Shown in pieces: positions 37,199-46,019 of a stretch of 64,000 nucleotides of DNA. The position numbers were made by a program, and so were the translations under genes. The DNA is from Thiohalocapsa sp963695445. Its GTDB lineage: Bacteria; Pseudomonadota; Gammaproteobacteria; Chromatiales; Chromatiaceae. The stretch covers positions 310,001-374,000 of the forward strand of contig CAVOGV010000038.1 in assembly GCA_963695445.1 (NCBI GenBank), written 5' to 3'. Within the stretch, counting starts at the first letter, position 1, and each line of letters starts with the position of its first letter. The notes under the pieces were generated by a model. The model saw nothing but the letters and a program-made list of their open reading frames with translations, had not been told where the DNA came from and ran no database searches.

Positions 37199-38611
37199 TC
37201 AACCATGCACCTCCCGGTAAAGCGCTTGGCCGAACTGCGCCTGACGTCCCGCCAGCACGAAACCGCCGACGCCGTCGCTGCCCCGATACTCCATCCGCGC
37301 ACCCTGCTCGTCTTGCTCGATCAGGTCCCAGTTGCCGTTGCGGGCGTTCAGGCCGGCGCAGATGGTCAGCGGCAGGCTCGGCGTCTTCACACGCACTAGT
37401 GGCGGCAGCGGCACGAACGGCTCGCTCTCGCCGACGACATCCGCGGCAACGGCCTCGGCCTGACGGCGGATGGGCTCGATATAACTGAACACCTGTCCCT
37501 CGACCTCGGCACAGTCGCCGATCGCATAGACCCCATCGACGGAGGCACGCATGCGCCGGTCGGTGATGATCCCCCGCTCCACGGCGATACCGGCCTTGGC
37601 AGCAGGCTCGGTCAGTGGGATCAGCCCGGCCGCGGACAGGACCAAGTCGGTCTCCAATTCTGCACCGGTGGACAGCACCGCCCGGTACCCTGCATCGGCA
37701 TGCAGCAGGCGTTCCAGCGTGGCGCCGAAATGCCAGTCGACGCCCCGCTGCGCGAGCCGCTCACGCAACGCCTCCCCCATGGCCACGGGCAACAGCGCGG
37801 ACATTGGCAGTGTCGCGGGCTCGACTACGCTCACTGTGTGACCGCCAGCGGTCAAATCGTCAGCGAACTCGCAGCCAATGAGGCCCGCGCCGAGGATCAT
37901 GACTCGGCGACCGGCGCCATCGAGCCGCTCGCGCAGGGCGCGATAAGCGGCCAGGTCGTTGACCCGCAGGACCTCGGCTGCCGCATCACCGGCAACGCTC
38001 AGCTCACGTTGGCGGGCGCCGAGGGCCAGCACCAGCTGCCCATAGGCGATGCCGCCGCGGGCCGTGATCAGCCGCTGCTTGGCGGTGTCGATCTTGATCA
38101 CGCGAGTGGCGGTACGAACCTCGATGCCAAGCTCCGCGGCGCGGGCGTCGGCGTCGGCGTCGATCAGATCCGCCGCCGTCTTGCCCTGTGCCATGGCCAT
38201 GGACAGGGAGGGTTTGGCATAGACCGCGCCCTCGCAGGCGCTGACCAACAGGATCGGCCGCTCCGGGTCGCGCCGCCTGACGGCTTCAGCCACAGACCAG
38301 CCAGCGACGCCAGCGCCGACGATCACGAGATGCGCGGCGCTACCCTTCCCCGCTCCAGTCCCCTGCCCTCGGCCAATGCCGCGAGTCGAGACGCCGGGAC
38401 GTTGCGCCGACGCTGTCGACGACACCGCTGGGGCCGCGGCCAGCAGGCGAAGATCGCTCTTGCGCAGCCCGCACAGCGGGCACTGCCAATCGTCCGGCAT
38501 GTCCTGATAGCGCGTACCTGGGGCAAGACCCGAGTCCGGGTCGCCCTTCGCCTCGTCATAGATGTAACCGCAGGCGTCGCAGATCCACTTTCGGTATGGG
38601 GTATCGCTCAT
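37199..38611 (-). CDS. Rubredoxin fused to NAD(P)H:rubredoxin-type FAD reductase
   Basis: A 470-residue fusion. Residues 1-52 are a complete rubredoxin with four iron ligands (CDACG at 11-14, CPLCG at 44-47). After a Gly-rich linker comes a pyridine-nucleotide disulfide-reductase fold. The FAD site is VIVGAGVAGWSVAEA, the NAD site VMILGAGLIGCEFADDL and the second FAD motif VYAIGDCAEV. It should pass electrons from NAD(P)H to its own rubredoxin domain. The terminal acceptor is unknown; the neighbouring flavoprotein is a candidate. It is last in a four-gene run. Confidence 0.9.
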   Translation of the reverse strand: MSDTPYRKWICDACGYIYDEAKGDPDSGLAPGTRYQDMPDDWQCPLCGLRKSDLRLLAAAPAVSSTASAQRPGVSTRGIGRGQGTGAGKGSAAHLVIVGAGVAGWSVAEAVRRRDPERPILLVSACEGAVYAKPSLSMAMAQGKTAADLIDADADARAAELGIEVRTATRVIKIDTAKQRLITARGGIAYGQLVLALGARQRELSVAGDAAAEVLRVNDLAAYRALRERLDGAGRRVMILGAGLIGCEFADDLTAGGHTVSVVEPATLPMSALLPVAMGEALRERLAQRGVDWHFGATLERLLHADAGYRAVLSTGAELETDLVLSAAGLIPLTEPAAKAGIAVERGIITDRRMRASVDGVYAIGDCAEVEGQVFSYIEPIRRQAEAVAADVVGESEPFVPLPPLVRVKTPSLPLTICAGLNARNGNWDLIEQDEQGARMEYRGSDGVGGFVLAGRQAQFGQALYREVHG

Positions 38612-38712
38612 CGGGCTATCGCTCTTGGCTTCGCTGGAGGGGGTTCGCCGTGGGGGGTTCGCTGGAGGATGCTTCGGTAACTGAAACCAGTTCCGAAGCG
38701 TCGTTGCTGCTG

Positions 38713-39093
38713 TCAGGCGACGGGCACCTCAGACAGGATCTGACCGAACAGCTCGTCGAGCTCGGCGCCGACGACCATCAGCGCCTCACTGTCAAACGGC
38801 GCGAACACCTCGCTCGGCATGCGGCAGGCCACCAGCGTTCGACCGCCGTCCTCGTAGACGTGTATGCGGAGCGGGATATCGTGCCCGGCGGGCTTGCAGG
38901 CGGCCCAGACGCGGATTGCGAAGTCTGGCCGAAAGATCTCCAGGATCTGATCCGGCGGCACGTCCTTGCCGATCAGCTTGGCGTTCGCCTGTCCGTTGAT
39001 GTGCGCGACGACGCGCAGACCGACGGCCTCGACACCGGTCTTCAGTTTGTCGATCGCCGCATCGGCGCTCAACGGGGTTTCGAAGGTTTTCAT
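38713..39093 (-). CDS. DUF302 protein
   Basis: A 126-residue protein of the DUF302 family, small cytosolic proteins with a TBP-like alpha/beta fold. Visible features are MKTFETPLSADAAIDKLKT at the start, VLEI-like EIFRPDFAIRVWAACKPAG in the middle and an acidic helix at the end (AELDELFGQIL). Function is not known; DUF302 genes often sit beside redox enzymes. It lies about 100 bases from each neighbour in the same direction. Confidence 0.8.
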   Translation of the reverse strand: MKTFETPLSADAAIDKLKTGVEAVGLRVVAHINGQANAKLIGKDVPPDQILEIFRPDFAIRVWAACKPAGHDIPLRIHVYEDGGRTLVACRMPSEVFAPFDSEALMVVGAELDELFGQILSEVPVA

Positions 39094-39183
39094 GGAACGG
39101 CCTCTTCGGGACGTAGACAGAGGTGGAAAGAGCGGACAATACGCCGCAGGCGCGCGGAGCGAGCTCCAGGGCCGAGATTCGAC

Positions 39184-40314
39184 TCAGGCGGCCTCGTCCA
39201 TCCGCGCCAGCTCTTTGCGCAAGTGCTTGGTCGCGGGTGTGACGATGGCCACGAAGTAGGACTCGCGTAACTTGCGCTGCGCCGGCGCACTGTTCAGGTA
39301 TCCCTTCGCGCCCGTGTGCAGCATGGCCGACTGCGACGCCCGCAGTGCCAGCTCACCGGCGGTCAGGCGGAGCTGCAGGATCTCGCGGAAGAACTCGTCG
39401 GAGGTCTCGAAGGGTTCCTCGGCCAGGGCCATCACCGCCTCGACGGCATCGTCGAGTTCCTCTTGCAACTCGTCCGGACGATCGTCGAGATATTGGTTGA
39501 CGTGTCCGAGCAGCGGCTCGACGGACCGCGAGATATCGATGCAGGACTGAATGTTGCCGACTCCCATACCGAACTGCAGCAACACCAACCCAGCCCGCGC
39601 CCGGCGCAGGAAGCCGGCGCCGTCGTGGTCGATGACGTTTGCGTCGGGAATGAAAACGTTCTCAAAGATGCAGGCAAAGGTGCGGGTGCCTTCCAGCGCG
39701 ACGAAATGTGCCGACTGACGCAGGCTAAAGCCCTCCGACGCACAGTCCACCAGCGCCATCACGGTCTTGCCAGTATCGCCGCTCAGCGTAAACAGCGAGC
39801 CGAAGACGTGATCCGGCCCGAGGTTCGAGACCCAAGGCAGGCTGCCGTTGACCACATAGCCACCATCGACGCGCTCGCCGGTCAGGCGCAGGTCCTCGAT
39901 GCCGGAAAAGGCCTTCATGGTATTCGACATACCGGTGCCGCCGAGCACCTCGCCCGTCGCGAGCCTTGGCAACCACAGCGCGCGCGCCTCGGGCTCGCCA
40001 ACCTGCAGATACCAGGCACAGGTGTCTTGACACCAGGTCGCGAAGCCGGTGGACAGGCATTCGTGGGAAACCGTTGCCATCGCCTGAATGGCCGCACCGA
40101 AGTCGTGCTCTCCGTCGGGGCGGGCATCCGGCAGGTGATGACGGAAGACACCCGCGGCGCCAAGACTGCGCATCACCGCCTCGGGATAGAGCCCTTCCAG
40201 GTCGATCTTGAGCGTGAGCGGCTTCAGTTCACGCTCGACGATGTCGCTGGTGACGGCAAGCAGGGCGTCCATCGACGGCATGTCGTCAAGACGAAGGGCG
40301 GCGGATGTGCTCAT
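39184..40314 (-). CDS. Acyl-CoA-dehydrogenase-like flavoprotein
   Basis: A 376-residue protein with the acyl-CoA dehydrogenase fold: helical N-terminal domain, a middle beta domain with GGTGMSNTMKAFSG and a C-terminal helical domain with GAKGYLNS. The usual catalytic Glu motif (IYEGT) near the C-terminus is replaced by VAIVTPATKHL, so ordinary beta-oxidation is unlikely. Such divergent members include flavin monooxygenases acting on sulfur compounds; this is suggestive only. Its neighbours (rubredoxin reductase, OsmC, NifA-type activator) point to a regulated redox pathway. Confidence 0.8.
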   Translation of the reverse strand: MSTSAALRLDDMPSMDALLAVTSDIVERELKPLTLKIDLEGLYPEAVMRSLGAAGVFRHHLPDARPDGEHDFGAAIQAMATVSHECLSTGFATWCQDTCAWYLQVGEPEARALWLPRLATGEVLGGTGMSNTMKAFSGIEDLRLTGERVDGGYVVNGSLPWVSNLGPDHVFGSLFTLSGDTGKTVMALVDCASEGFSLRQSAHFVALEGTRTFACIFENVFIPDANVIDHDGAGFLRRARAGLVLLQFGMGVGNIQSCIDISRSVEPLLGHVNQYLDDRPDELQEELDDAVEAVMALAEEPFETSDEFFREILQLRLTAGELALRASQSAMLHTGAKGYLNSAPAQRKLRESYFVAIVTPATKHLRKELARMDEAA

Positions 40315-40448
40315 GGGAACGGCTCCAATTTATGAACGAACAATCGGTTCGGAACTCGGGTCAGGATCTGGGGCAGGGTCAGGGTTGGGCCCGGCGATCA
40401 GGCCGCGGGTCCAGTACAGCGATCAGTACGGCGCGCAACGGGTCGTGC

Positions 40449-40511
40449 CCTGATGTTCAGGCGCCCAGACGCCGGAACATCAGGACTCTCGGCCAGCGAT
40501 GCCGCCGAGAG
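40449..40511 (-). promoter_or_regulatory. Two tandem hairpins between osmC-like gene and flavoprotein gene
   Basis: A perfect 10-bp stem pairs 40449-40458 (CCTGATGTTC) with 40475-40484. A perfect 8-bp stem pairs 40486-40493 (CTCTCGGC) with 40504-40511. No U-tract follows on the coding strand, so they may stabilise or process the mRNA within the operon. Confidence 0.5.
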
Positions 40512-40571
40512 CCGTCCGGCCGCCGGCCACAAAGGCCATCGGCGGCGCGGTGACGCGAGCTCGAATCGAAG

Positions 40572-41120
40572 TCAGGCCGGACCGACCGTCACGTTGACCG
40601 GACGGCGCATCGTGTTGGCCACCGGGGACCAGGCGTTGGAATGGCTGATGATGTCGTCGATGACCTCCTTCGGTGCATCACCGTCAGCATCGATGGTCAC
40701 GCGAATGTCGGTAAAGCCCAAGGGCTTGGCGGGGTTGAGGTCACCTGTGCCCCACACCGCGGTGACGTTGATATCGCCTTCCAGATGCAGTTCCAGCTTG
40801 GTCAGGCGCACGCCGCGGGCGGTCGCGTTGGCATGTACGCCGACGGCCAGACAGGCTCCCAGCGTGGCCAGCGCGGCCTCGGAGGGATTCGGGGCGTTGT
40901 CCTCGCCGAGCAGGTGCGGCGGCTCGTCGATCAGCATCGGCGCTAGATTGCGCACATAGGTCATGTTGCGGAACTGCCCCTCGCACACCGTGGTCGCCTT
41001 CAGCGTCACGACGTTGGTCGGATTCGCCTTGCCCTTTTCGCTCAGCGCGGTCAGGCCCTCGGCGTCGATTGGGCGCAAGAAATCGATCGTGGTGGAAACG
41101 GTCTCGGCGGTGGCACTCAT
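40572..41120 (-). CDS. OsmC family protein, first gene of the sigma-54 run
   Basis: A 182-residue OsmC-fold protein beginning MSATAETVSTTIDFLRPID. The central helix NPSEAALATLGACLAVGVHANA holds one conserved Cys; a second in the usual C-terminal position is not evident. It is unrelated in detail to the OsmC protein at 2355. ATG 41120 follows TGGAGCTACC. It lies about 28 bases after the transcription start expected from the -24/-12 promoter at 41160-41174, so it heads the transcript. Confidence 0.83.
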   Translation of the reverse strand: MSATAETVSTTIDFLRPIDAEGLTALSEKGKANPTNVVTLKATTVCEGQFRNMTYVRNLAPMLIDEPPHLLGEDNAPNPSEAALATLGACLAVGVHANATARGVRLTKLELHLEGDINVTAVWGTGDLNPAKPLGFTDIRVTIDADGDAPKEVIDDIISHSNAWSPVANTMRRPVNVTVGPA

Positions 41121-41159
41121 CGTGGTAGCTCCAGTGGTTGGGAAGTCCCAAGCAGGAAA

Positions 41160-41174
41160 GCAATAGCAATGCCA
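41160..41174 (-). promoter_or_regulatory. Sigma-54 (-24/-12) promoter
   Basis: The minus strand reads TGGCATTGCTATTGC. The consensus is TGGCAC-N5-TTGC; there is one mismatch, the invariant GG and GC are present and they are separated by exactly 10 bases. The start of transcription should fall near 41148, just ahead of the OsmC-type gene. Confidence 0.75.
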
Positions 41175-41228
41175 CATCCTTTTTTATCAATTATTTCATG
41201 ATTCTTAAAAAGAATTCTCGATCCATGG

Positions 41229-41317
41229 ACAACATTGTCAATCCCGCAACATCGGTGATTTGTCGACATTGTCGACAGCGCATTTGGCAATTGTTGGATG
41301 TGACAATGCACCGCTTG
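41229..41317. promoter_or_regulatory. Putative upstream activator sites
   Basis: Three related dyads: GACAACATTGTC at 41229-41240, TGTCGACATTGTCGACA at 41261-41277 and TTGTTGGATGTGACAA at about 41300-41315. They lie 60-140 bases upstream of the sigma-54 promoter, the usual place for enhancer sites of NifA-type activators. The spacing differs from the classical NifA TGT-N10-ACA. Confidence 0.5.
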
Positions 41318-41347
41318 CGCCTTGGCGGGCGCAAACGGAGCCGACGA

Positions 41348-43132
41348 TTACGGCGACTCGATACCGAGTTTGGCGATGCGGTAGCGCAATTGCCGCGGCG
41401 TCAGACCCAGACTGAGGGCGGCTCGGGTCTTGTTGCCGTGGTTGCGGCGCAGCGCGTCCTGGATCTCGGCATGTTCGTCGCCGCGCACACGGGCGTAGGG
41501 ACGCAGGCCCGACAAGGTTGGATCCCAGCCCGGCGGCGACACCGGCCTCGTGGCCATCGGCTGGTTGGGCGTTTGCCCGGGTTCAACGGGCGATCCGGAC
41601 GCTGGTCCAAATGCCGACCCGGATGTGGGCCCAGGCATTGGTCGCGCTTCTGATCCAGCGGTCGACTCCGACCGTGATGCCGATGGCGATGCCGGTGCCG
41701 GTGCCGATTCCGGCTCCGGGCGCATGGGCATGCCGCCGCGCTCGGTGTCCGCACCGAGGTCACCGGGCTGGCGCACGCCGTCCTCTTCGACCAGGATCTC
41801 CTGCACCAGCCTGCGACCGATCATCGAGTCGGTGCACAACAGCACCGCGCGCTTCACCAGGTTCTCGAGCTGACGGATGTTGCCGGGCCAGCCGAAACGC
41901 TCCAGCACCTCCAGCGCGCCAATGCCGAACACGAGGTTTCGCCCGTATTCCTGGTTGGCGGCATTGAGAAAGTGCCGGGCCAGGATCGGCACATCGCCGG
42001 TGCGCGCCCGCAGCGGCGGCAGGCGAATGGGGAACACATTGAGCCGATAGAACAGATCCAACCGGAAGCGGCCCTGGTTCACCGCCTCCTGGAGATTCTG
42101 GTGCGTGGCGGCGACGATGCGCACGTCCACCGGAATGTCCCGAGTGCCGCCGACGCGCTGGATGACCTTGTACTCCAGCACCCGCAGCAGCTTGGCCTGC
42201 AGTTCGAGGTCGAGATCGCCGATCTCGTCGAGGAACAGCGTGCCACCGGAGGCCAGTTCCATGCGGCCCTTCTTGACGCCCTGGGCACCGGTGAAGGCGC
42301 CCTTCTCGTGGCCGAACAGCTCCGATTCGATCAGATTGGCCGGGATCGCCGCACAATTGATGCTGACGAAGGGGCCGTCCGCGCGTTTGCTGGCAACGTG
42401 CTGCATGCGCGCGAACTTCTCCTTGCCAGTACCGGACTCACCCAGCAGCAGCACCGTCGTCCGAGTGGACGCCACCTGAAGCGTCTGTTGGATGGACTGA
42501 TGCAGCAGCGGGCTCTGCCCGATGATGCCGTAGGACGCGCCGCGGCTCTCCATCCGGTTCTTCAGCAGTCGGTTCTCCGACAGCAGCTGGGCCGTGCGTT
42601 CCGCAACCAGGTCATTGACGCGCAAAACCTGGGCAATAAAGGTCGCGATGACCTGCAACAGTGCAACATCGCGCTGGAACGGTCGCTCCCGCCGACGCAG
42701 CCGGTGCACCGCGAGCACCCCGATGGTCTGCTCACCCTGCACGATTGGCAGCGCGATGAAGGCGACCGGCTCCTGCGGCAATACGGCCCGGTCCACGGCA
42801 CGGCTTAGATAACCGGGCTCGTCGTCGATATCCTGCACCAACGCGACCTGACCGCTCTGAAACACCCGGCCAGTGACGCCTTCGCCAACTCCGTAACGAC
42901 CGCGTCCGCGCTCGTCCGCGGTCAGCCCATAGGCGTAGCGGATGGTGAGCCTGTCGGTACGCGGATCGACCAGCAGCACACGGCCGCGGTTCAGACCAAG
43001 AAGTTCCGACAACAGCCGCAGGATGCCTTGAATGGCACCCTCCGGGTCGTCACTGCGGCTGATGATGCGGGCGGCCTGCTGCACGACCAGCAGCTCCGCC
43101 TCGAGGGTGGCAGCGGTTTCGGAAGGTGACAT
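41348..43132 (-). CDS. Sigma-54-dependent activator, NifA type (GAF-AAA-Fis)
   Basis: A 594-residue enhancer-binding protein. A GAF sensory domain (about 15-175) is followed by a linker with a coiled coil and the AAA+ domain. The latter has Walker A LLLGESGTGKE, the sigma-54 contact loop HEKGAFTGAQG, Walker B GGTLFLDEIGDL and an Arg-finger region. A long Pro/Ser/Gly linker (about 470-530) leads to a Fis-type HTH (NKTRAALSLGLTPRQLRYRI). It is encoded just upstream of the four-gene run bearing the -24/-12 promoter and is its likely activator. The effector sensed by the GAF domain is unknown. No nif genes are in the window. Confidence 0.88.
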   Translation of the reverse strand: MSPSETAATLEAELLVVQQAARIISRSDDPEGAIQGILRLLSELLGLNRGRVLLVDPRTDRLTIRYAYGLTADERGRGRYGVGEGVTGRVFQSGQVALVQDIDDEPGYLSRAVDRAVLPQEPVAFIALPIVQGEQTIGVLAVHRLRRRERPFQRDVALLQVIATFIAQVLRVNDLVAERTAQLLSENRLLKNRMESRGASYGIIGQSPLLHQSIQQTLQVASTRTTVLLLGESGTGKEKFARMQHVASKRADGPFVSINCAAIPANLIESELFGHEKGAFTGAQGVKKGRMELASGGTLFLDEIGDLDLELQAKLLRVLEYKVIQRVGGTRDIPVDVRIVAATHQNLQEAVNQGRFRLDLFYRLNVFPIRLPPLRARTGDVPILARHFLNAANQEYGRNLVFGIGALEVLERFGWPGNIRQLENLVKRAVLLCTDSMIGRRLVQEILVEEDGVRQPGDLGADTERGGMPMRPEPESAPAPASPSASRSESTAGSEARPMPGPTSGSAFGPASGSPVEPGQTPNQPMATRPVSPPGWDPTLSGLRPYARVRGDEHAEIQDALRRNHGNKTRAALSLGLTPRQLRYRIAKLGIESP

Positions 43133-43359
43133 GTACTCGCAACATTGACGTCAAACTGGCCAATTTTGCTGACTAAGGAAGCAAACTTCACACCAACCCC
43201 AGAGATGCGGGACTGAATTTGGACGCGAAGCCGATGCCGAGCGACTCATCCGCCACACCGAAGTTCGAGCCCGCTGGTATCGGTGGTAACCTCGCCTTCG
43301 TCAGGCCCGCCGCGTCGACGCTGCGGGTACTGGCGAAACGACAATTGAGGCCCAAGCGT

Positions 43360-44364
43360 ATGGCAATTGGCATGCATCGATTCACGCTCCGTTTCAGTCT
43401 GTCCATCTTGGGGGCCGCTGTCATCGGCCTGCTGCCGTTGACGTCTCGTGCCGATGTCCCGGCGCCCCTCGACCTGTCGCCCGAGGAGCGTTCGCTGCCG
43501 ATCGCCGACGCCCATCTGCACTACAAGTGGAATCAGGCTGAAGTCACCTCGCCGCAGCAGGCGGCCGCGGCGTTGCGGGCCAACAACGTGCAGTTGGCCG
43601 TGGTCACCGGCACACCACCGTCGCGGGCGCTCGAACTGTACGCGGCGGCGCCGGAGATCGTCGTGCCCATCTTTGGCGCCTATCGCAAAGGCGGCGACTG
43701 GTTCGGCTGGCAGGGCCGCGAAGCGCTGGTGGACGAGGCGCGCGAGGCGCTGGAGAACGGCCCCTACCGCGGCATCGGCGAGTTACACCTGATCGGCGGC
43801 TTCGCGATGCGCTGGAACCGCAGCGATGTGTTGCGGGCCCTGCTGGCGCTGACCGCCGAGCACGATGTACCGATGCTGATCCACACGGAGTTTTCTCGCG
43901 CTGAGCCGACGTTGTCGATCTGCAAGGCCAACCCGAAGAACCGCATCGTGCTCGCGCACGCGGGAGCCGCGCTGCCGCCAGCCGAGGTTCGACGGGTGCT
44001 GGAGGCCTGCCCGAATGTCTGGATGGACCTCTCGGCACGCGACCCTTGGCGCTTCCTGCGGTTTCCCATTAGCGATGAGGAGGGGCGTCTGCTGCCCGCG
44101 TGGGAGGCGCTGGTGATCGCGTATCCAGACCGCTTCATCGTCGGCTCCGACGCGGTCTGGCCAGTCGATCGGCTGGATGCCTGGGATCGGGCCGACACGG
44201 GCTGGGAGCACATCGGCGCGTTCCTCGACTTCCACCGCCGCTGGGCATCGTTTCTGCCCGAGGAGGTGCAACGGAAAGTCCTGCTCGATAACGCCGTCGC
44301 CCTCTTCCGGCCCGCTGGTACGGAGGAGAGTGCGCGGGTCCCGACGAACAAGCTCACGGAGTAA
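43360..44364 (+). CDS. Exported amidohydrolase-2-like metal hydrolase
   Basis: A 334-residue protein with a signal peptide (FTLRFSLSILGAAVIGLLPL then SRAD) and a TIM-barrel amidohydrolase. Metal-binding positions are seen as IADAHLHYKW, MLIHTEFS, LAHAGAALP and GSDAVWP, with GIGELHLIGGF in the barrel. It probably hydrolyses or decarboxylates a small organic substrate in the periplasm; the substrate is unknown. ATG 43360 follows TTGAGG; ATG 43372 is possible. The gene is divergent from the sigma-54 activator. Confidence 0.82.
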   Translation: MAIGMHRFTLRFSLSILGAAVIGLLPLTSRADVPAPLDLSPEERSLPIADAHLHYKWNQAEVTSPQQAAAALRANNVQLAVVTGTPPSRALELYAAAPEIVVPIFGAYRKGGDWFGWQGREALVDEAREALENGPYRGIGELHLIGGFAMRWNRSDVLRALLALTAEHDVPMLIHTEFSRAEPTLSICKANPKNRIVLAHAGAALPPAEVRRVLEACPNVWMDLSARDPWRFLRFPISDEEGRLLPAWEALVIAYPDRFIVGSDAVWPVDRLDAWDRADTGWEHIGAFLDFHRRWASFLPEEVQRKVLLDNAVALFRPAGTEESARVPTNKLTE

Positions 44365-44446
44365 TCGGCCTGGTCCGATCGCGGATCCGTGCCAAACACG
44401 GCATTCAGAATAGCCATCGCAAGACCCTGGCCTCCGCAGGAACCAA

Positions 44447-45103
44447 ATGATGATGCTTGAGCGAATACCGATGCGGCCAACACGCTCGCTGTCTTACGGT
44501 GCGGGCGACAGTCCGCTGACCGACGCGGAGGCCGACGCGCTGACGAACCGCTGTGAGGCGCTGCTGTGCGAGGCCAATATTGCTTGCCACGTCGGCACGG
44601 CCCGCGGCCTGGGTCACGGTGCGGGGGTGCCGCTGCGTCTTGGATGGCGGAATACGCGAATCCCCGTCTGCCAGGCGTCTTTGCCCGCCGGCGACCTACC
44701 CCTACGGACCTGCGCTGATCGCTGCGCCCCGCTGGACGAACTACCAGCGAAGAATGTGCTGGCGATCGCATCCGGTGGGTCCGCGTGTAGCCTCCCCGCT
44801 GTTGGTCGGGGCCTACCGACCCCACCCGAGGCAAGAGACGTCGAAGACTGGGTTGCTCCGGTCGTTTCCGATGGCGATTCCGACGCGCTGATTGGTCCCG
44901 CCAGCCCACGGGTCAGGCTCCGGCAGGCCCACCCGCGCTGAGATCACGATGCGCCGTTGGTCGTCGCCTGCCCGGCCGCCGGTGCGAGTGCACATGGCAA
45001 ACAGTTTCACTCGGGCTTAACGCTCGGCAACCTCGGGATGACCTGCTCTCACTTGCAGCTGGAGGAACTCGGACAAAGCCCTGAGGCTCTGCCGACTACG
45101 TGA
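44447..45103 (+). pseudogene. Remnant of a DODA-type extradiol dioxygenase
   Basis: The first frame (to 44941) has TARGLGHGAGVPLRL, then a segment with QASLPAGD, and VLAIASGGSACSL. These match RGLDHGAWVPL, QLSLQPG and VLVIGSGSATHNL of class III LigB/DODA dioxygenases. After a frameshift the tail continues as VACPAAGASAHGKQFHSGL to a stop at 45101-45103. The N-terminal third with metal ligands is missing, and HGAW has become HGAG. It is a dead gene. Confidence 0.6.
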
Positions 45104-45488
45104 CCCAAATGCCGCGATCCGGATGATTGGACCAGCCGGTGCATGCCTGCTGTTGCCCAGCAGCGGACGTTGACCACCACCGGGCCAGGCGGCAAGATTG
45201 TTTTAGGAGCGGGCCGCGGCAGCCTGACAAGTCACAGCAAGACGAGTGTCCAAGCCTCTTGCATAGGTCCCGACAAGGGGTTATAACTCATTGTTAAAAA
45301 TGTATATTTATTTGACCCGGCAGTAACGGTCGCCGGACTGATCCGGCCAAAGCACTCGCCAGCCGGATCTAAGCAGGTAAGACGGCCGCCTACGCCCCGA
45401 AACCCAGGCCAAAATCAGCGGGCAACTACCGAGACAACAAGTCCCATCGTAATCCGATGTTGCTGGATTCTCGACTGAAACTAAGCGG
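45104..45488. other. Intergenic stretch, start of AT-richer patch
   Basis: No gene seen. Base composition drops from about 45240 onward (for example TTGTTAAAAATGTATATTTA near 45290), marking the edge of a patch unlike the surrounding GC-rich DNA. Confidence 0.45.
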
Positions 45489-45713
45489 ATGGTGCGTCCA
45501 AAGACTGTGAGCCACAAGAAAAATAGAGTATACAAAAAGGATGGGAAGCTAGTAATACAGTTCACATTCAAGAAAGACTCAACCATGCTTGAAATGGAAC
45601 ATGAGATCGAGTCCCTTATCGATTCCATAGGTGAGTTTGTATCAGGGCCAGAAAAACAAAGTATAAAGGCTCAATTGCTTGATGCAATAGAGAACGAGTC
45701 GCAAGAAAGATGA
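45489..45713 (+). CDS. Small hypothetical protein in AT-richer patch
   Basis: A 74-residue, Lys/Glu-rich, probably helical protein (VYKKDGKLVIQFTFKKDS then EMEHEIESLIDSIGEFVSG). Its codon use (AAA, ATA, AAT) is unlike the GC-rich genes around it, which suggests recent transfer. No family was recognised. ATG 45489 has only a weak ribosome site (CTAAGCGG). It could be an antitoxin-sized or phage-derived protein; nothing in the sequence decides this. Confidence 0.45.
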   Translation: MVRPKTVSHKKNRVYKKDGKLVIQFTFKKDSTMLEMEHEIESLIDSIGEFVSGPEKQSIKAQLLDAIENESQER

Positions 45714-46019
45714 TCCGTTGAAAAATTGGATAACATCAAGAAAGCCGGGCGCAAGAGGTACATCCCCTAGGGGTAGCCGAATCTCGGCTATCGGCCACTT
45801 CCGGACATTGACGGGCGACGCCCCTGAGGTCAGGATTCGGCCAGAAGCGTGGCCTCAGGGATGGTTGTGCTAAGAGGTCAAGCAACCCACGGAGCCAGGC
45901 TCACAGTGCTGGGACTGTTTGCACACGCGCCTGTTGCTTCCGGGTATCATGCTACTTCGGCATGATATCCGGAAACCTGATGGTCACTTGTCGCCTCTCA
46001 ATAAAAGAAGTGCAACACT
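45714..46019. other. Intergenic stretch before methyltransferase
   Basis: About 300 bases. It holds an imperfect hairpin pairing CCCCTGAGGTC (about 45821) with GGCCTCAGGGA (about 45860). No gene is evident. The promoter for the methyltransferase presumably lies in the last 100 bases. Confidence 0.4.

Noticed and set aside
41348..43132. Calling the sigma-54 activator NifA
   Set aside because: Domain order matches NifA but no nitrogen-fixation genes are near, the interdomain Cys motif of redox-sensitive NifA is not seen, and the target operon is unrelated.
43764..44909. Long minus frame (381 codons) across the amidohydrolase
   Set aside because: It lies antisense to a well-supported amidohydrolase and is Arg/Ser/Pro-rich with no family features; a GC-rich shadow.
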